Below, in pieces: positions 39,527 to 52,900 of a stretch of 53,819 nt of DNA; the first letter of the stretch is position 1, and each line of letters opens with the position of its first letter. A program made the translations under genes and the position numbers. Source of the stretch: Candidatus Nanopelagicales bacterium (GTDB lineage: Bacteria > Actinomycetota > Actinomycetes > S36-B12); NCBI GenBank assembly GCA_030726915.1, contig JANRCR010000054.1, forward strand, positions 1 to 53,819. The letters are read 5' to 3'. The notes beneath the pieces are model-generated. The model did not search any database and had not been told where the DNA came from. It saw only the letters and a list, made by a program, of their open reading frames with translations.

Positions 39527-39967
39527 TCAAATCTTGTCGATATTCCCGCCAGCCGCGCTGATCTTCTCCTGAGCCGTGCTGGAAAAGGCATTCGCGGTGA
39601 CCTGCACCGCGACCGAAATGTCACCCTGGCCGAGCACCTTCACCGGTTGGCCCTTGCGGACGGCCCCGGCAGCGACGAGATCAGCCACGGTGATCTGCCC
39701 ACCCTGCGGGAACAGCTTTTGCAGGGCAGCAACATTGACCACCTGGAATGTCACCGTATTGGGGTTCGTGAAGCCTTTGAGTTTGGGGACCCGCATGTGC
39801 AGGGGCATCTGACCGCCCTCGAACGCAGCCGGCACCTTGTTGCGGGCGCGTGTGCCCTTGGTGCCGCGTCCGGAGGTCTTGCCCTTGGACGCCTCACCAC
39901 GACCCTTGCGGGTCTTTGGGGTCTTCGCACCCGGAGCCGGGCGCAGATGGTGAACCTTCAGTGCCAT
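39527..39967 (-). CDS. rplO: Ribosomal protein L15 (uL15)
   Basis: A 146-residue L15 with the glycine/arginine-rich N-terminal tail ([19 protein letters not shown]...) and the [16 protein letters not shown] motif. It follows rpmD by one base. Confidence 0.98.
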   Translation of the reverse strand: MALKVHHLRPAPGAKTPKTRKGRGEASKGKTSGRGTKGTRARNKVPAAFEGGQMPLHMRVPKLKGFTNPNTVTFQVVNVAALQKLFPQGGQITVADLVAAGAVRKGQPVKVLGQGDISVAVQVTANAFSSTAQEKISAAGGNIDKI

Positions 39968-39968
39968 G

Positions 39969-40154
39969 TCACTCGACCTCCTCGACGGTCACCATGTGGG
40001 AGACCGTGGCGATCATGCCGCGGATCTCAGGACGGTCTTCCTTGACGACCGTGTCGCCAATGCGCTTGAGCCCCAGGGAGCGCAGGGTCTCCCGCTGACT
40101 GTGCGTGCCCCCGATGGGTGACTTGCGCTGCGTCACCTGCAGACGGACGCTCAT
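39969..40154 (-). CDS. rpmD: Ribosomal protein L30 (uL30)
   Basis: A 61-residue L30 of normal short bacterial form ([29 protein letters not shown]). It overlaps the rpsE stop by 4 bases (ATGA). Confidence 0.97.
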   Translation of the reverse strand: MSVRLQVTQRKSPIGGTHSQRETLRSLGLKRIGDTVVKEDRPEIRGMIATVSHMVTVEEVE

Positions 40155-40759
40155 GACATGCCTGCCGCGCGGGCACGCAGGAGAGCGGCCGGTGCCACGT
40201 CTTCCAGGGGCAGTCCCCGCCGGGCCGCGACCTCTTCCGGCCGTTCAAGACCGCGCAGGGCTGCGACCGTGGCATGGACGACGTTGATGGCGTTGTCCGA
40301 GCCCATGGACTTCGACAAAATGTCATGGATTCCCGCGCACTCCAGTACAGCCCGCACTGGTCCACCGGCAATCACACCTGTACCGGGAGCTGCGGGACGA
40401 AGGAGCACGACACCCGCGGAAGCCTCCCCGGTGATGGGATGGGGGATCGTGCCCTGGATGCGTGGCACCTTGAAGAAGTTCTTCTTGGCCTCTTCGACGC
40501 CTTTGGCGATCGCCGCAGGCACCTCTTTGGCCTTGCCGTAGCCCACACCCACGGTGCCATCGCCATCACCCACGACGACGAGAGCCGTGAAGCTGAAGCG
40601 ACGGCCACCCTTCACGACCTTGGATACGCGATTGATGCTCACCACGCGCTCGAGGAAGGCGGACTTCTCCTCACGCGGGGCCCGATCGCGACGCTCTCGG
40701 CGATCGCGCCCGCCTCCGGAGTTGCTGGCGCCGGTTCCCCGGCGGTCCATTGTCGACAT
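40151..40759 (-). CDS. rpsE: Ribosomal protein S5 (uS5)
   Basis: A 202-residue S5 with an Arg/Gly-rich N-terminal extension of about 35 residues, then [21 protein letters not shown] and [19 protein letters not shown]. The loop GGRRFSF is the site of spectinomycin resistance mutations in other bacteria and looks wild type. Confidence 0.98.
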   Translation of the reverse strand: MSTMDRRGTGASNSGGGRDRRERRDRAPREEKSAFLERVVSINRVSKVVKGGRRFSFTALVVVGDGDGTVGVGYGKAKEVPAAIAKGVEEAKKNFFKVPRIQGTIPHPITGEASAGVVLLRPAAPGTGVIAGGPVRAVLECAGIHDILSKSMGSDNAINVVHATVAALRGLERPEEVAARRGLPLEDVAPAALLRARAAGMS

Positions 40760-40778
40760 GCTCTACCTCTCCCGACCG

Positions 40779-41162
40779 TTAAAACTCGAGGCCGCCCTCG
40801 CGGGCGCCCTCCGCTAGGGCCGCGACGCGACCATGGAACATATTGCCGCCGCGGTCGAAGACCACGGTCTCGACACCGGCCTGCTTGGCCCGGGAAGCCA
40901 AGAGCTCCCCGACCTTGCGAGCTTGCGCCGTCTTATCGGCCTGCGAGGCGCGAACGTCGGCCTCCATGGACGAGGCGGATGCCAACGTTCGACCAGCGCC
41001 ATCGTCGATGACCTGCGCGAAAACATGGCGGGAAGACCGCGACACCACGAGGCGGGGTCGCTGGGCACTGCCGCTGATCTTCTTGCGGACACGCAGATGA
41101 CGCCTCGCACGTGCGGTGCGCTTGGGGTTGCCTGAACCGATCTTCGGGGCGAAGGAGCTCAC
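40779..41162 (-). CDS. rplR: Ribosomal protein L18 (uL18)
   Basis: A 127-residue 5S rRNA-binding protein, with [19 protein letters not shown] and the final [26 protein letters not shown]. The GTG start overlaps the rplF stop (GTGA). Confidence 0.98.
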   Translation of the reverse strand: MSSFAPKIGSGNPKRTARARRHLRVRKKISGSAQRPRLVVSRSSRHVFAQVIDDGAGRTLASASSMEADVRASQADKTAQARKVGELLASRAKQAGVETVVFDRGGNMFHGRVAALAEGAREGGLEF

Positions 41163-41701
41163 TTCTTGCCCGCCTTCCCGGCCTTGCGGCGCACAACTTC
41201 ACCCTCGTAACGCACACCCTTGCCCTTGAAGGGCTCAGGCTTGCGCAACTTGCGGATGTTGGCTGCGACCTCGCCGACCTGTTGCTTGTCGATGCCAACG
41301 ACCTTCAGTTTGGTCGGTGACTCCACGGCGAATGTGATGCCCTGCGGTGCAGGGAAAACGATCGGGTGGCTGTAGCCGAGTGCGAACTCCAAGTCTGACC
41401 CCTTGGCCGCGACGCGGTAACCCGTGCCGACGATCTCCAGGCCCTTCTCGTAGCCATCGGTCACTCCGGTGATCATGTTGGCGATCAGGGTCCGGGTGAG
41501 GCCGTGACGGGCACGCGAGTCACGCTCATCATCGGGGCGCACCACCACCAGGGAGCCGTCGTCGTTCCGCTCGACAGCGATGGGCTCAACCACCATGTGG
41601 GTGAGAGTGCCCTTGGGGCCCTTGACCGTCACCTCCGACCCGGCGATGGAAACATCCACACCGGAGGGAATCGTGATGGGAAGACGTCCAATTCTCGACA
41701 T
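41159..41701 (-). CDS. rplF: Ribosomal protein L6 (uL6)
   Basis: A 180-residue, two-domain L6 near the factor-binding stalk. It starts [16 protein letters not shown] and ends with [13 protein letters not shown]. The ATG at 41701 is fixed by this start; the frame to 41740 would overlap the rpsH end. Confidence 0.98.
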   Translation of the reverse strand: MSRIGRLPITIPSGVDVSIAGSEVTVKGPKGTLTHMVVEPIAVERNDDGSLVVVRPDDERDSRARHGLTRTLIANMITGVTDGYEKGLEIVGTGYRVAAKGSDLEFALGYSHPIVFPAPQGITFAVESPTKLKVVGIDKQQVGEVAANIRKLRKPEPFKGKGVRYEGEVVRRKAGKAGKK

Positions 41702-41711
41702 GACGTACTCC

Positions 41712-42116
41712 TCACCAGACGTAGGCGAGGACTTCCCCACCCACGCCCATCTTTGCAGCCTGACGATCGGTCAGGAGTCCGGCGGAGGTCGACAAGATGG
41801 CCACTCCAAGACCACCGAGGACCTTGGGCAGGGCCGTGCTCTTGGCATACACACGCAGACCAGGCTTCGACACACGACGCAGACCAGCGATCGACCGCTC
41901 GCGGCTCGGACCGTACTTCAAATCCAGGACGAGGGACTGACCAACAGTGGCGTCTTCTACGTGCCAGGAACCGATATAGCCCTGCTGCTTGAGGATCTCA
42001 GCGATTCCTGCCTTGATCTTGGAGTGCGGCATCGCCACCGCATCGTGGTACGCGGAATTCGCGTTGCGCAGTCGCGCAAGCATGTCCGCGATCGGATCGG
42101 TCATTGTCATGGCCAT
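41712..42116 (-). CDS. rpsH: Ribosomal protein S8 (uS8)
   Basis: A 134-residue S8 ([17 protein letters not shown], final [19 protein letters not shown] then EVLAYVW). Three ATGs (42116, 42110, 42104) are possible; AAGGG stands 4 bases before the first and 10 before the second. S8 represses the spc operon in E. coli. Confidence 0.97.
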   Translation of the reverse strand: MAMTMTDPIADMLARLRNANSAYHDAVAMPHSKIKAGIAEILKQQGYIGSWHVEDATVGQSLVLDLKYGPSRERSIAGLRRVSKPGLRVYAKSTALPKVLGGLGVAILSTSAGLLTDRQAAKMGVGGEVLAYVW

Positions 42117-42164
42117 CAGGCCCTTCTCGCCGTGGTATCCCCAGGGGACCTACGACGTAGTGGT

Positions 42165-42350
42165 TTACCAGCTGCTTTTGGTGATTCCGGGGAGTTGCCC
42201 CGCGTGTGCCATCTGACGTAGGCAGATGCGGCACAGGCCAAACTTGCGGTAGACCGAATGAGGCCGCCCGCACTTGGTGCAGCGTGTGTAGGCGCGTACC
42301 GCGTACTTCGGCTTGCGCTGCTGCTTCTCAACTAGGGCCTTTTTAGCCAC
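42165..42350 (-). CDS. rpsN: Ribosomal protein S14 type Z (uS14), zinc-binding
   Basis: A 61-residue S14 of the short zinc form. C24, C27, C40 and C43 make two CxxC pairs (RCTKCGRP and LCRICLRQ). The GTG start follows the rplE stop by 2 bases. Confidence 0.98.
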   Translation of the reverse strand: MAKKALVEKQQRKPKYAVRAYTRCTKCGRPHSVYRKFGLCRICLRQMAHAGQLPGITKSSW

Positions 42351-42352
42351 GG

Positions 42353-42922
42353 TCAGTTCTCCTTGAACGGGAAGCCGATAAGCCGCAGCAGTGCGCGGCC
42401 CTCAGCATCGTTGTCGGCGGTCGTGACGACCGTGATGTCCATCCCTCGGACGCGGTCGATCTTGTCCTGGTCGATCTCGTGGAACATCGACTGCTCCGTG
42501 AGACCGAAGGTGTAGTTGCCGCGCCCATCGAATTGCTTGGGGGACAGTCCGCGGAAGTCACGGATCCGAGGCAGCGCCACGGAGGTGAGGCGATCAAGGA
42601 ACTCCCACATCCGATCCCCGCGCAACGTCACGTGAGCACCGATGGGCATGCCCTCGCGCAGCTTGAACTGAGCAATGGACTTGCGCGCCTTGGTGACCTG
42701 CGGGCGCTGGCCGGTGATCTCCATGAGGTCTCGGATCGCGCCCTCGATGAGCTTGGAGTCTCGAGCAGCCTCACCCACGCCCATGTTCACGATCACCTTG
42801 GTGACGCCGGGCACCTGCATGATGTTTTCGAAGGCAAACTGCTCGCGTAGCGCGGGGACGATCTCCTCGCGATAGCGCGTCTTAAGCCGCGGGATCTGTC
42901 GTTCTGTAACGGTCGTCATCAC
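42353..42922 (-). CDS. rplE: Ribosomal protein L5 (uL5)
   Basis: A 189-residue L5, part of the 5S complex and bridging to S13. Motifs: [38 protein letters not shown] and [12 protein letters not shown]. The ATG overlaps the rplX stop (ATGA). Confidence 0.98.
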   Translation of the reverse strand: MMTTVTERQIPRLKTRYREEIVPALREQFAFENIMQVPGVTKVIVNMGVGEAARDSKLIEGAIRDLMEITGQRPQVTKARKSIAQFKLREGMPIGAHVTLRGDRMWEFLDRLTSVALPRIRDFRGLSPKQFDGRGNYTFGLTEQSMFHEIDQDKIDRVRGMDITVVTTADNDAEGRALLRLIGFPFKEN

Positions 42923-43281
42923 AGGTCCTTACCTGTTCGCTTCGAGATACGCACATTGCGCGTGGCTTCGTAGGTGCTGCCATCGGGACGGCGCTTTTCG
43001 ACCGTCTCCTTGCGGGAGCCGACGCGAGTCGGACGGTTGTCCTCGGGATCGACAACCATCACGTTGGACACATGGATAGGCGCCTCGGTCGTGATGATGC
43101 CGCCCGTCTTGGCACCACGATTGCTCTGGCCCACCTTGGTGTGCTTCTTGATTCGGTTGACACCTTCGACAATGACGCGACCGGTCTCCGGGTACACCTC
43201 AATCACCTTGCCGGTGATGCCACGATCCTTGCCGCTCAGCACCTGCACGAGGTCACCTTTGCGGACAAACAGGCCTGCCAT
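42919..43281 (-). CDS. rplX: Ribosomal protein L24 (uL24)
   Basis: A 120-residue assembly-initiator protein with the KOW motif [19 protein letters not shown] at its start and [12 protein letters not shown] after it. It lies one base after rplN. Confidence 0.98.
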   Translation of the reverse strand: MAGLFVRKGDLVQVLSGKDRGITGKVIEVYPETGRVIVEGVNRIKKHTKVGQSNRGAKTGGIITTEAPIHVSNVMVVDPEDNRPTRVGSRKETVEKRRPDGSTYEATRNVRISKRTGKDL

Positions 43282-43282
43282 G

Positions 43283-43651
43283 TCAGATCACCTCCGGCGC
43301 AAGGGACACGATCTTCATGAAGCGCTTCTCGCGCAACTCACGCCCAACCGGGCCGAAGATGCGGGTGCCCCGCGGCTCGCCATCACCCTTGAGGATGACA
43401 GCCGCGTTCTCATCAAAGCGGATGTAGGAACCATCCGGCCTGCGATTCTCCTTGCGGGTGCGAACGATGACCGCCTTGACGACCTCACCCTTCTTCACAC
43501 CGCCTCCGGGGATGGCGTCCTTCACCGTCGCGACGATGATGTCGCCAATTCCTGCATATCTGCGTCCAGAGCCACCGAGGACACGGATGCACAGAAGTTC
43601 CTTGGCACCGGTGTTGTCGGCCACTCGTACGCGGGACTCTTGCTGAATCAC
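43283..43651 (-). CDS. rplN: Ribosomal protein L14 (uL14)
   Basis: A 122-residue L14 at the subunit interface ([21 protein letters not shown], then [17 protein letters not shown]). The GTG start lies 10 bases after rpsQ. Confidence 0.98.
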   Translation of the reverse strand: MIQQESRVRVADNTGAKELLCIRVLGGSGRRYAGIGDIIVATVKDAIPGGGVKKGEVVKAVIVRTRKENRRPDGSYIRFDENAAVILKGDGEPRGTRIFGPVGRELREKRFMKIVSLAPEVI

Positions 43652-43661
43652 GTCGTCTCCC

Positions 43662-43943
43662 CTACTTCGCCTTCTCGAGGATCTCTACGACGCGCCAGCG
43701 CTTTGACGCTGACAGCGGCCGAGTCTCCATGAGGAGTACGCGGTCACCGATGCCGCAGGTGTTCTGCTCATCGTGCGCCTTGAGCTTGCTGGTGCGCCGC
43801 ACGACCTTGCCGTAGAGGGGGTGCTTGAAGCGGTCCTCCACAGCCACGACGACCGTCTTGTCCATCTTGTCGCTCACGACGAGGCCCTCCCGGACCTTGC
43901 GTGCGCTTCGCTGTGTACTCACGTCCACCTTCTCGTCGCTCAT
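43662..43943 (-). CDS. rpsQ: Ribosomal protein S17 (uS17)
   Basis: A 93-residue S17 with OB fold ([19 protein letters not shown] and [19 protein letters not shown]). An N-terminal extension of about 15 residues precedes the core. It overlaps rpmC by 4 bases. Confidence 0.98.
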   Translation of the reverse strand: MSDEKVDVSTQRSARKVREGLVVSDKMDKTVVVAVEDRFKHPLYGKVVRRTSKLKAHDEQNTCGIGDRVLLMETRPLSASKRWRVVEILEKAK

Positions 43944-44167
43944 GCGGCACCGTCGATCGAGGTGATGCCGAGCTCGCGCTCACGCATCACCGTGTAGAGA
44001 CGGGCAATGTCCTTACGGACGGCGCGCAGCCGACCGTGGTTCTCCAACTGTCCGGTCGCGCCCTGGAAGCGCAGATTGAAGAGCTCCTCCTTGGACTCAC
44101 GGAGGCGAGTAACTAGCTCCTCGTCCGTCAGACCACGGAATTCCTGGGGTGATGTGCCAGCAGCCAT
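43940..44167 (-). CDS. rpmC: Ribosomal protein L29 (uL29)
   Basis: A 75-residue helical protein at the exit tunnel ([20 protein letters not shown] and [19 protein letters not shown]). The ATG at 44167 shares one base with the rplP stop (TGATG); an upstream ATG at 44206 would lie inside rplP. Confidence 0.97.
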   Translation of the reverse strand: MAAGTSPQEFRGLTDEELVTRLRESKEELFNLRFQGATGQLENHGRLRAVRKDIARLYTVMRERELGITSIDGAA

Positions 44168-44589
44168 CAGACCTCCGCAACATCGTCGCGACGCACAATG
44201 CGGCACTTCATGGGCAGTTTGTGCATGGCCCTGGTCAGTGCTGCAATGGCAGTCTTTTCATTCGGATAGTCGAGTTCGAACATCACACGGCCGGGCTTGA
44301 CATTGGCAACCCACCATTCCGGTGAGCCCTTACCCGAGCCCATCCGTGTCTCGGCGGGCTTCTTCGTCAGGGGACGATCCGGGTAGATGTTGATCCAGAC
44401 CTTGCCACCTCGGCGGATGTGGCGGGTGATCGCGATACGCGCCGACTCAATCTGACGATTCGTGACGTAGGCCGGCTCCAGCGCCTGCAGACCGTACGTA
44501 CCGAACGTCACCTCGGTGCCGCCCTTGGCCGCACCCGTACGCTTCGGGTGATGCTGCTTCCGGTGCTTGACCTTGCGTGGGATCAGCAT
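44167..44589 (-). CDS. rplP: Ribosomal protein L16 (uL16)
   Basis: A 140-residue L16 near the peptidyl-transferase centre ([35 protein letters not shown] and [14 protein letters not shown]). It follows rpsC by 2 bases. Confidence 0.98.
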   Translation of the reverse strand: MLIPRKVKHRKQHHPKRTGAAKGGTEVTFGTYGLQALEPAYVTNRQIESARIAITRHIRRGGKVWINIYPDRPLTKKPAETRMGSGKGSPEWWVANVKPGRVMFELDYPNEKTAIAALTRAMHKLPMKCRIVRRDDVAEV

Positions 44590-44591
44590 GA

Positions 44592-45374
44592 TCAGACCTC
44601 ACCCTCTGCTGGAGCGGGTGCCTCAACTGCCACGGCGCCCACCTCCACGACCTCATCCTGACCGGCGCGACGGGGACGCTCGGGGCGCTTGCCCAATCGG
44701 GCGGTCGCGGCCGCGGCTTCGCGCTCAGCGCGGCTCGATAGTGCGTCGCCCTTGTAGATCCACACCTTCACACCGATGCGACCGAAGGTCGTGCGAGCCT
44801 CATAGAAGCCGTAATCGATATCCGCCCGCAGCGTGTGCAGCGGCACCCGACCCTCACGGTAGAACTCCGTGCGGCTCATCTCCGCTCCACCCAATCGGCC
44901 CGACACCTGGACGCGAATGCCCTTGGCTCCGGCCTTCATGGTGCTCTGCATGCCCTTGCGCATGGCGCGGCGGAAAGACACCCGGCTGGAGAGCTGCTCA
45001 GCGATTCCCTGGGCAACGAGTTGGGAGTCCATCTCGGGGTTCTTGACCTCAAGAATGTTCAGTTGGACCTGCTTGCCCGTGAGCTTCTCCAGGTCAGCGC
45101 GGATACGGTCTGCTTCGGCTCCGCGACGACCGATGACGATGCCGGGTCGCGCCGTATGAATGTCGACGCGAACCCGCTCACGGGTCCGCTCAATCTCCAC
45201 CTTGCTGATACCGGCCCGCTCCATGCCCTTGGACAGCATCCTGCGGATAGAGACGTCCTCCTGGACGTAGTCACGGTAGCGCTGCCCAGCCTTGGCGCTG
45301 TCCGCGAACCACCGGGAGGTGAAGTCCGTGGTGATGCCCAGACGGAAGCCGTGCGGGTTGACCTTCTGACCCAT
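44592..45374 (-). CDS. rpsC: Ribosomal protein S3 (uS3)
   Basis: A 260-residue S3 at the mRNA entry tunnel. It starts [16 protein letters not shown], has the KH domain with [16 protein letters not shown], and [18 protein letters not shown]. The last 40 residues are the variable Ala/Glu-rich tail. Confidence 0.98.
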   Translation of the reverse strand: MGQKVNPHGFRLGITTDFTSRWFADSAKAGQRYRDYVQEDVSIRRMLSKGMERAGISKVEIERTRERVRVDIHTARPGIVIGRRGAEADRIRADLEKLTGKQVQLNILEVKNPEMDSQLVAQGIAEQLSSRVSFRRAMRKGMQSTMKAGAKGIRVQVSGRLGGAEMSRTEFYREGRVPLHTLRADIDYGFYEARTTFGRIGVKVWIYKGDALSSRAEREAAAATARLGKRPERPRRAGQDEVVEVGAVAVEAPAPAEGEV

Positions 45375-45375
45375 C

Positions 45376-45756
45376 TCAGCTCTCCTTCTTCTTGCTGCTC
45401 TTAGCCGGCGTGCCCTCGGAAGCCTGTACCGACTCCAAAATCACGGTGATGTGACTGGTGCGCTTGCGGATGCGGAATGCACGGCCCTGGGCTCGCGGGC
45501 GGAATCGGCGCATCGTGGGACCTTCGTCCACGTACGCCTCCGTCACCACGAGGGACCGCGGGTCCAGGTTGTGGTTGTTCGTCGCGTTGGCGATGGCGCT
45601 GTCAAGCACCTTCCCCACCGGCTCGCTCGCATCCTGCGGAGCGAAGCGGAGCACCGCCTGGGCGTCGGCCGCAGGAAGACCCCTGATGAGGTCGACTACG
45701 CGGCGCGCCTTCATGGGCGTGACACGGACAAACCGCGCCTGGGCCCTGGCTTCCAT
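45376..45756 (-). CDS. rplV: Ribosomal protein L22 (uL22)
   Basis: A 126-residue L22 whose long hairpin lines the exit tunnel ([33 protein letters not shown]). AGGGG lies before the ATG. A tandem repeat sits in its leader. Confidence 0.98.
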   Translation of the reverse strand: MEARAQARFVRVTPMKARRVVDLIRGLPAADAQAVLRFAPQDASEPVGKVLDSAIANATNNHNLDPRSLVVTEAYVDEGPTMRRFRPRAQGRAFRIRKRTSHITVILESVQASEGTPAKSSKKKES

Positions 45757-45770
45757 CGCTATCCCCTTGC

Positions 45771-45798
45771 TTCTCGTGACGTGCTTCTCGTGACGTGC
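45771..45798. repeat. Two tandem 14-base units between rpsS and rplV
   Basis: TTCTCGTGACGTGC occurs twice in direct succession (45771-45784, 45785-45798), followed by a decayed third start (TTGTCG). It is in the 74-base rpsS-rplV spacer, the longest within the S10 operon, and ends 15 bases before the rplV start codon. It looks like slippage duplication. Confidence 0.8.
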
Positions 45799-45830
45799 TT
45801 GTCGTCCGCTCGTGCGGGACCAACTCGGCG

Positions 45831-46112
45831 CTATTTGCGCTTGGCCTTGCGATCTTCCTTGATGTGACCCTTGAACGTGCGGGTCGGAGCGAATTCGCCG
45901 AGCTTGTGCCCGACCATCTGCTCCGTGATGAAGACGGGCACGTGCTTACGCCCGTCGTGCACGGCAATCGTGTGCCCCAGCATCGCGGGCACGATCATCG
46001 AGCGGCGGGACCAGGTCTTGATGACCTGCTGGCTTTTGGCCTCGTTCTGAGCGTCCACCTTTTTGATCAGATGGTCGTCTACGAACGGCCCCTTCTTCAG
46101 GCTCCTGGGCAC
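45831..46112 (-). CDS. rpsS: Ribosomal protein S19 (uS19)
   Basis: A 93-residue S19 ([18 protein letters not shown], then [16 protein letters not shown]). The GTG start has AGGAG 6 bases upstream. Confidence 0.98.
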   Translation of the reverse strand: MPRSLKKGPFVDDHLIKKVDAQNEAKSQQVIKTWSRRSMIVPAMLGHTIAVHDGRKHVPVFITEQMVGHKLGEFAPTRTFKGHIKEDRKAKRK

Positions 46113-46121
46113 AGTCTTCTC

Positions 46122-46958
46122 CTAGCGCTTCTTGCCGGTCTTGCGTCGACGGACGATGAACTTGTCACTGGGCTTCTTGGCCTTACGCGTGCGACCCTCG
46201 GGCTTGCCTTTGGGATTGACCGGATGACGGCCACCAGAGGTCTTGCCCTCACCACCACCGTGTGGATGGTCAACGGGGTTCATGGCCACGCCTCGAACCG
46301 TCGGGCGACGACCCTTCCAGCGCATGCGACCAGCCTTGCCCCAGTTGATGTTGGACTGCTCGGCGTTGCCGACCTCGCCCACGGTCGCGCGCGAGCGCAG
46401 ATCAACGTTGCGAATCTCCCCGGACGGCATACGCAGTTGCGCGTAGGGGCCGTCCTTCGCGACGAGTTGGACACTGGATCCGGCCGCTCGAGCGATCTTG
46501 GCTCCACCACCCGGGCGGATCTCGACGGCGTGGATCACGGTACCCACCGGGATATTGCGCAGCGGGAGGCTGTTGCCCGGCTTGATGTCCGCGCCCGGCC
46601 CGGTCTCGATCGCATCACCCTGCTGCAGGCGGTTGGGGGCGAGGATGTAGCGCTTCTCACCATCCGCGTAGTGCAGCAGCGCAATGCGCGCGGTGCGGTT
46701 GGGGTCGTATTCGATGTGGGCGACCTTGGCTGGCACGCCATCCTTGTCAGCACGACGGAAGTCAATGATGCGGTAGGCGCGCTTGTGTCCGCCACCCTGG
46801 TGGCGCGTCGTGATCCGACCCTGATTGTTGCGCCCGCCCTTATTCGGCAGGGGGCGGACGAGTGACTTCTCAGGCTCAGAACGCGTGATCTCGACGAAGT
46901 CGGCCACGCTCGAGCCACGACGACCTGGAGTGGTCGGCTTGAACTTACGGATTCCCAT
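46122..46958 (-). CDS. rplB: Ribosomal protein L2 (uL2)
   Basis: A 278-residue L2 needed for subunit joining and peptide bond formation. It has [16 protein letters not shown] at its start and the conserved [20 protein letters not shown] loop, including the key histidine, near the C-terminus. The ATG at 46958 is fixed by the start; a frame to 47093 would overlap rplW. Confidence 0.98.
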   Translation of the reverse strand: MGIRKFKPTTPGRRGSSVADFVEITRSEPEKSLVRPLPNKGGRNNQGRITTRHQGGGHKRAYRIIDFRRADKDGVPAKVAHIEYDPNRTARIALLHYADGEKRYILAPNRLQQGDAIETGPGADIKPGNSLPLRNIPVGTVIHAVEIRPGGGAKIARAAGSSVQLVAKDGPYAQLRMPSGEIRNVDLRSRATVGEVGNAEQSNINWGKAGRMRWKGRRPTVRGVAMNPVDHPHGGGEGKTSGGRHPVNPKGKPEGRTRKAKKPSDKFIVRRRKTGKKR

Positions 46959-46974
46959 GGTCTCGTCCCTCGCC

Positions 46975-47274
46975 CTAACTAACCGGTCCACCGAAGATGT
47001 CGATGCGGTCTCCCTGCGCAACGGACACGATGGCCCGCTTCGTCGCTGCACGTCGACCCCACCCACGCCGGGTGCGAATACGCTTGCCTTCACGATTTTG
47101 CGTGTTGACTGCCGTCACCCGCACACCGAACACCTGCTCGACCGCAATCTTGATCTGGGTCTTGTTGGCGTCCGGGTCGACGAGGAAGGTGTACTTGTTC
47201 TCGTCGAGCAGTCCATAACTCTTTTCTGAGATGACGGGTGCAAGGAGCACATCTCGGGGATCGGCGATCCTCAT
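46975..47274 (-). CDS. rplW: Ribosomal protein L23 (uL23)
   Basis: A 99-residue exit-site protein, docking place for trigger factor and SRP ([20 protein letters not shown] and [13 protein letters not shown]). It overlaps rplD by 4 bases (ATGA). Confidence 0.98.
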   Translation of the reverse strand: MRIADPRDVLLAPVISEKSYGLLDENKYTFLVDPDANKTQIKIAVEQVFGVRVTAVNTQNREGKRIRTRRGWGRRAATKRAIVSVAQGDRIDIFGGPVS

Positions 47275-47945
47275 GCGGACACCTCCGACTCGCTAGCCAC
47301 GGCCTTCGCCCCGCGACCCTTCACGGGACCGGCGATGAAGGTCTCCAGGGATGCCTTCGTGAAGATCACGTCGTCATTGACGAGCACGTCGTACGTATTG
47401 AGTTGATCCGGTGCAAGCACGGTCACCTCCGGCAGGTTGCGCGCACTCAGCCACGCCGCGGCATCCTCACGATGGATCACCACGAGGATGTTGGGTCGCT
47501 GTGTGATCTCTCGGAGGAAGGACTCCACAGCCCTCGTCGACGGTGCATCTGCCTCAAGCAGGGTGGTGACGACATGGACTCGGCCATCGCGTGCCCGGTC
47601 AGACAGAGCCCCGCGCAGAGCAGCCACCTTCATCTTCTTTGGCGTGCGCTGCTCGTAGGAGCGCGGGGTGGGGCCGTGAACGACTCCACCGCCGACAAAC
47701 TGCGGGGCGCGGACCGAGCCCTGACGGGCACGACCGGTGCCCTTCTGCTTGTAGGGCTTGCGTCCACCTCCACGGACCTCTCCGCGTGTCTTGGTGTCAT
47801 GCGTGCCCTGGCGAGCGGCGGCAAGCTGGGCGACAACCACCTGGTGGATCAGGGGAATGTTGACCTGGACATCGAAGATCTCCGCGGGGAGATCAACCGA
47901 TCCAGATTCTGCGCCCTGGGGTGTGCGGATGGCGACGGAACTCAT
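47271..47945 (-). CDS. rplD: Ribosomal protein L4 (uL4)
   Basis: A 224-residue L4 with the tunnel loop ([19 protein letters not shown]) lining the exit tunnel. L4 represses the S10 operon in E. coli. It overlaps rplC by 4 bases. Confidence 0.98.
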   Translation of the reverse strand: MSSVAIRTPQGAESGSVDLPAEIFDVQVNIPLIHQVVVAQLAAARQGTHDTKTRGEVRGGGRKPYKQKGTGRARQGSVRAPQFVGGGVVHGPTPRSYEQRTPKKMKVAALRGALSDRARDGRVHVVTTLLEADAPSTRAVESFLREITQRPNILVVIHREDAAAWLSARNLPEVTVLAPDQLNTYDVLVNDDVIFTKASLETFIAGPVKGRGAKAVASESEVSA

Positions 47946-48592
47946 GGGGACACCGCCTTCGATGTCGAGCGGACGAGCACGAGGCCGCCCTTGGGGCCGG
48001 GGATGGCGCCCTTAATCAAGATAAGTCCGCGATCTGTATCAATCGCATGCACCTTGAGGCCCTGCGTCGTATGGCGCACCCCACCCATGCGGCCTGACAT
48101 GCGCATGCCCTTGAAGACACGGCCAGGCGTGGCGCAGGCACCAATGGATCCAGGCTTGCGGTGGTTGCGATGGGCACCATGGGAGGCTCCAACACCGTGG
48201 AAGCCATGTCGCTTCATGGTGCCGGCGAAGCCCTTGCCCTTGGACGTAGCGGTCACGTCGACAACCTCGCCTGCGGCGAACGTCGCTGCCCCGACTTCTT
48301 GGCCCAGGGTGTACTCCGTGGCGTCCTGCGTGCGCAATTCCACCAGGTGGCGGCGCGGCGCTACACCGGCCTTGCCGAAGTGACCCGCCTGTGGCTTGTT
48401 CACTCGGCGCGGGTCGATGGCTCCGAAGCCCAGCTGCACGGCTGAGTATCCGTCAAGATCGGGGGTCCGAACCTGCGTAACAACGCACGGGCCCGCCTTC
48501 ACGACGGTGACCGGGACGACTCGATTGTTCTCGTCCCATACCTGGGTCATGCCGAGCTTCTCGCCCAGCACTCCCTTGACTGTCCTATCCAT
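47942..48592 (-). CDS. rplC: Ribosomal protein L3 (uL3)
   Basis: A 216-residue L3 ([36 protein letters not shown]). The GASHG region holds the glutamine methylated in E. coli, here histidine-rich. It lies 11 bases after rpsJ. Confidence 0.98.
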   Translation of the reverse strand: MDRTVKGVLGEKLGMTQVWDENNRVVPVTVVKAGPCVVTQVRTPDLDGYSAVQLGFGAIDPRRVNKPQAGHFGKAGVAPRRHLVELRTQDATEYTLGQEVGAATFAAGEVVDVTATSKGKGFAGTMKRHGFHGVGASHGAHRNHRKPGSIGACATPGRVFKGMRMSGRMGGVRHTTQGLKVHAIDTDRGLILIKGAIPGPKGGLVLVRSTSKAVSP

Positions 48593-48603
48593 CGTCGTCG
48601 TCC

Positions 48604-48912
48604 CTAGAGCTTGATCTCGATGTCGACGCCGGCCGGGAGATCCAGGCGCATGAGCGAGTCGACAGTCTTGGGCGTGGGGTCAAGGATGTCGATGAGACGC
48701 TTGTGGGTCCGCATCTCGAAGTGCTCGCGACTGTCCTTGTACTTATGGGGCGACCGAATGACGCAATAGATGTTCTTCTCGGTCGGCAGCGGCACCGGTC
48801 CCGCGACCTTCGCACCGGTGCGCGTCACCGTGTCGACGATCTTGCGCGCCGATGAGTCAATGACCTCGTGGTCGTAGGCCTTGAGCCGAATACGGATCTT
48901 TTGTCCCGCCAT
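48604..48912 (-). CDS. rpsJ: Ribosomal protein S10 (uS10)
   Basis: A 102-residue S10, also NusE in transcription antitermination ([19 protein letters not shown] and [19 protein letters not shown]). The ATG at 48912 gives the conserved start; the frame to 49008 would run into tuf. It is the first gene of the S10 operon. Confidence 0.98.
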   Translation of the reverse strand: MAGQKIRIRLKAYDHEVIDSSARKIVDTVTRTGAKVAGPVPLPTEKNIYCVIRSPHKYKDSREHFEMRTHKRLIDILDPTPKTVDSLMRLDLPAGVDIEIKL

Positions 48913-48974
48913 GGGGGCTTCGCCTGTCCTTCTGTCTCGGTGCCGCTGTGTGTCTCGGGTGGAGCCGGTGGTGG

Positions 48975-49002
48975 GTTGGGGGAGGGCAACGCCTCCCCCA
49001 AC
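48975..49002 (-). terminator. Hairpin after tuf
   Basis: GTTGGGGGAGG at 48975-48985 pairs perfectly with 48992-49002 around a 6-base loop, 5 bases beyond the tuf stop. It separates the str operon from the S10 operon and is likely a terminator or attenuator. Confidence 0.75.
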
Positions 49003-49007
49003 ACTCA

Positions 49008-50204
49008 CTACGCGAGGATCTTGGTGACCCGTCCGGCGCCGACGGTGCGGCCGCCCTCACGGATGGCGAAGCGCAGGCCGTCTTCCATGGCGATGGGCTG
49101 GATGAGATCAACCTTCATCTCGGTGTTATCCCCAGGCATGACCATGTCCTTGCCCTCGGGCAGGTGCACAACGCCCGTGACGTCCGTCGTCCGGAAGTAG
49201 AACTGGGGACGGTAGTTGTCGAAGAAGGGCGTGTGACGACCACCCTCGTCCTTGGACAGGATGTAGACCTGCGCCTCGAACTCGGTGTGCGGGGTGATTG
49301 AGCCCGGCTTGCAGCAAACCTGGCCGCGCTCCACATCCTCGCGCTTGGTGCCGCGCAGGAGCAGACCGACGTTCTCGCCCGCCTGGCCCTCGTCAAGGAG
49401 CTTGCGGAACATCTCGACACCGGTAACGGTGGTCTTCGCGGGAGGTCCGGGGCGGATGCCGACGATCTCGATCTCCTCGTTGACCTTGACGATGCCACGC
49501 TCGATACGGCCGGTGACGACCGTGCCACGACCGGTGATGGTGAAGACATCCTCGACGGGCATGAGGAAGGGCTTGTCGACCTCGCGCTCGGGGGTGACGA
49601 TGTAGTCATCAACCGCCGCCATGAGCTCCAGGATTGACGCGCTCCACTTCTCGTCGCCGTTGAGCGCCGGGAAGGCAGCTACGCGCACCACGGGGATGTC
49701 ATCGCCGGGGAACTCGTAGGTGGACAGCAGCTCGCGGACCTCCATCTCGACCAGCTCGAGGAGATCCTCGTCATCGACCATGTCGCACTTGTTCAGCGCA
49801 ACGACGATGGCGGGGACGCCGACCTGGCGGGCCAGGAGGACGTGCTCCTTGGTCTGGGGCATGGGGCCGTCGGTTGCTGCGACCACGAGGATGGCGCCAT
49901 CCATCTGAGCAGCGCCGGTGATCATGTTCTTGATGTAGTCAGCGTGACCGGGGCAGTCCACGTGAGCGTAATGACGGGCCTGCGTCTGGTACTCCACGTG
50001 CGCGATGGAAATGGTGATACCGCGCTGACGCTCCTCAGGGGCCTTATCGATCTGATCGAAAGGCGTGAAGGGGTTGATGTCCGGCATTTCGTCGTGCAGG
50101 ACCTTGGTGATCGCCGCGGTGAGCGTCGTCTTGCCATGGTCAATATGCCCGATGGTGCCGATGTTTACGTGCGGCTTTGTCCGCTCGAACTTCGCCTTCG
50201 CCAC
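49008..50204 (-). CDS. tuf: Elongation factor Tu
   Basis: A 398-residue GTPase delivering aminoacyl-tRNA. G motifs: GHIDHGKTT (P-loop), [12 protein letters not shown], and NKCDM. Domains 2 and 3 follow, ending [13 protein letters not shown]. The GTG start has AGGAGG upstream. It is separated from fusA by an 84-base structured gap. Confidence 0.99.
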   Translation of the reverse strand: MAKAKFERTKPHVNIGTIGHIDHGKTTLTAAITKVLHDEMPDINPFTPFDQIDKAPEERQRGITISIAHVEYQTQARHYAHVDCPGHADYIKNMITGAAQMDGAILVVAATDGPMPQTKEHVLLARQVGVPAIVVALNKCDMVDDEDLLELVEMEVRELLSTYEFPGDDIPVVRVAAFPALNGDEKWSASILELMAAVDDYIVTPEREVDKPFLMPVEDVFTITGRGTVVTGRIERGIVKVNEEIEIVGIRPGPPAKTTVTGVEMFRKLLDEGQAGENVGLLLRGTKREDVERGQVCCKPGSITPHTEFEAQVYILSKDEGGRHTPFFDNYRPQFYFRTTDVTGVVHLPEGKDMVMPGDNTEMKVDLIQPIAMEDGLRFAIREGGRTVGAGRVTKILA

Positions 50205-50236
50205 TGGAGGCTCCTCCTGTTTCGGTCCGTCCGACT

Positions 50237-50288
50237 GTCGCGGATCGGGGATTTCTGGGGATCTTCGGTCGTCTTGGTCGATCCGCGA

Positions 50289-50289
<1 letters not shown>
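50237..50289 (-). promoter_or_regulatory. Hairpin between fusA and tuf
   Basis: GTCGCGGATCG at 50237-50247 pairs perfectly with 50279-50289, which touches the fusA stop codon. The loop is 31 bases. It may trim or partly terminate the upstream message so that tuf is expressed from its own promoter; no promoter is clear in the remaining bases. Confidence 0.5.
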
Positions 50290-52388
<2,099 letters not shown>

Positions 52389-52429
52389 CTTGGACTCCTT
52401 CGTTGCTTCTGCGTGGATCTCGACGCCGA

Positions 52430-52900
52430 CTACCAGCGGTAGTGGGCGAACGCCTTATTGGACTCGGCCATCTTGTGTGTGTCTTCACGCTTCTTGACAC
52501 TCGCGCCCAGGCCGTTTGAGGCGTCGAGAATCTCGTTCATGAGGCGCTCCGTCATCGTCTTCTCGCGACGCTGACGCGAGTAGGAGACGAGCCAGCGCAA
52601 TGCGAGTGTCGTGCTGCGACCGGCCTTCACCTCGACAGGGACCTGATAGGTCGCACCGCCGACTCGACGTGAGCGCACCTCGAGGGTGGGCTTCACGTTG
52701 TCGAGCGCGCGCTTGAGCGTGGCTACGGGGTCGGTGCCGGACTTCTCGCGGCAGCCCTCGAGTGCGCCGTAGACAATGGCCTCGGCCGTCGATCGCTTGC
52801 CATCGAGCAGGATCTTGTTGATGAGCTGAGTGACGACCGGGGAGTTGTACACCGGATCGATCACAATCGCCCGCTTGGCAGGGGGTCCCTTGCGCGGCAT
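52430..52900 (-). CDS. rpsG: Ribosomal protein S7 (uS7)
   Basis: A 156-residue S7 that starts head assembly ([33 protein letters not shown], and a final NKAFAHYRW). Start codon and rpsL stop share one base (TAATG). S7 represses the str operon in E. coli. Confidence 0.99.
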   Translation of the reverse strand: MPRKGPPAKRAIVIDPVYNSPVVTQLINKILLDGKRSTAEAIVYGALEGCREKSGTDPVATLKRALDNVKPTLEVRSRRVGGATYQVPVEVKAGRSTTLALRWLVSYSRQRREKTMTERLMNEILDASNGLGASVKKREDTHKMAESNKAFAHYRW

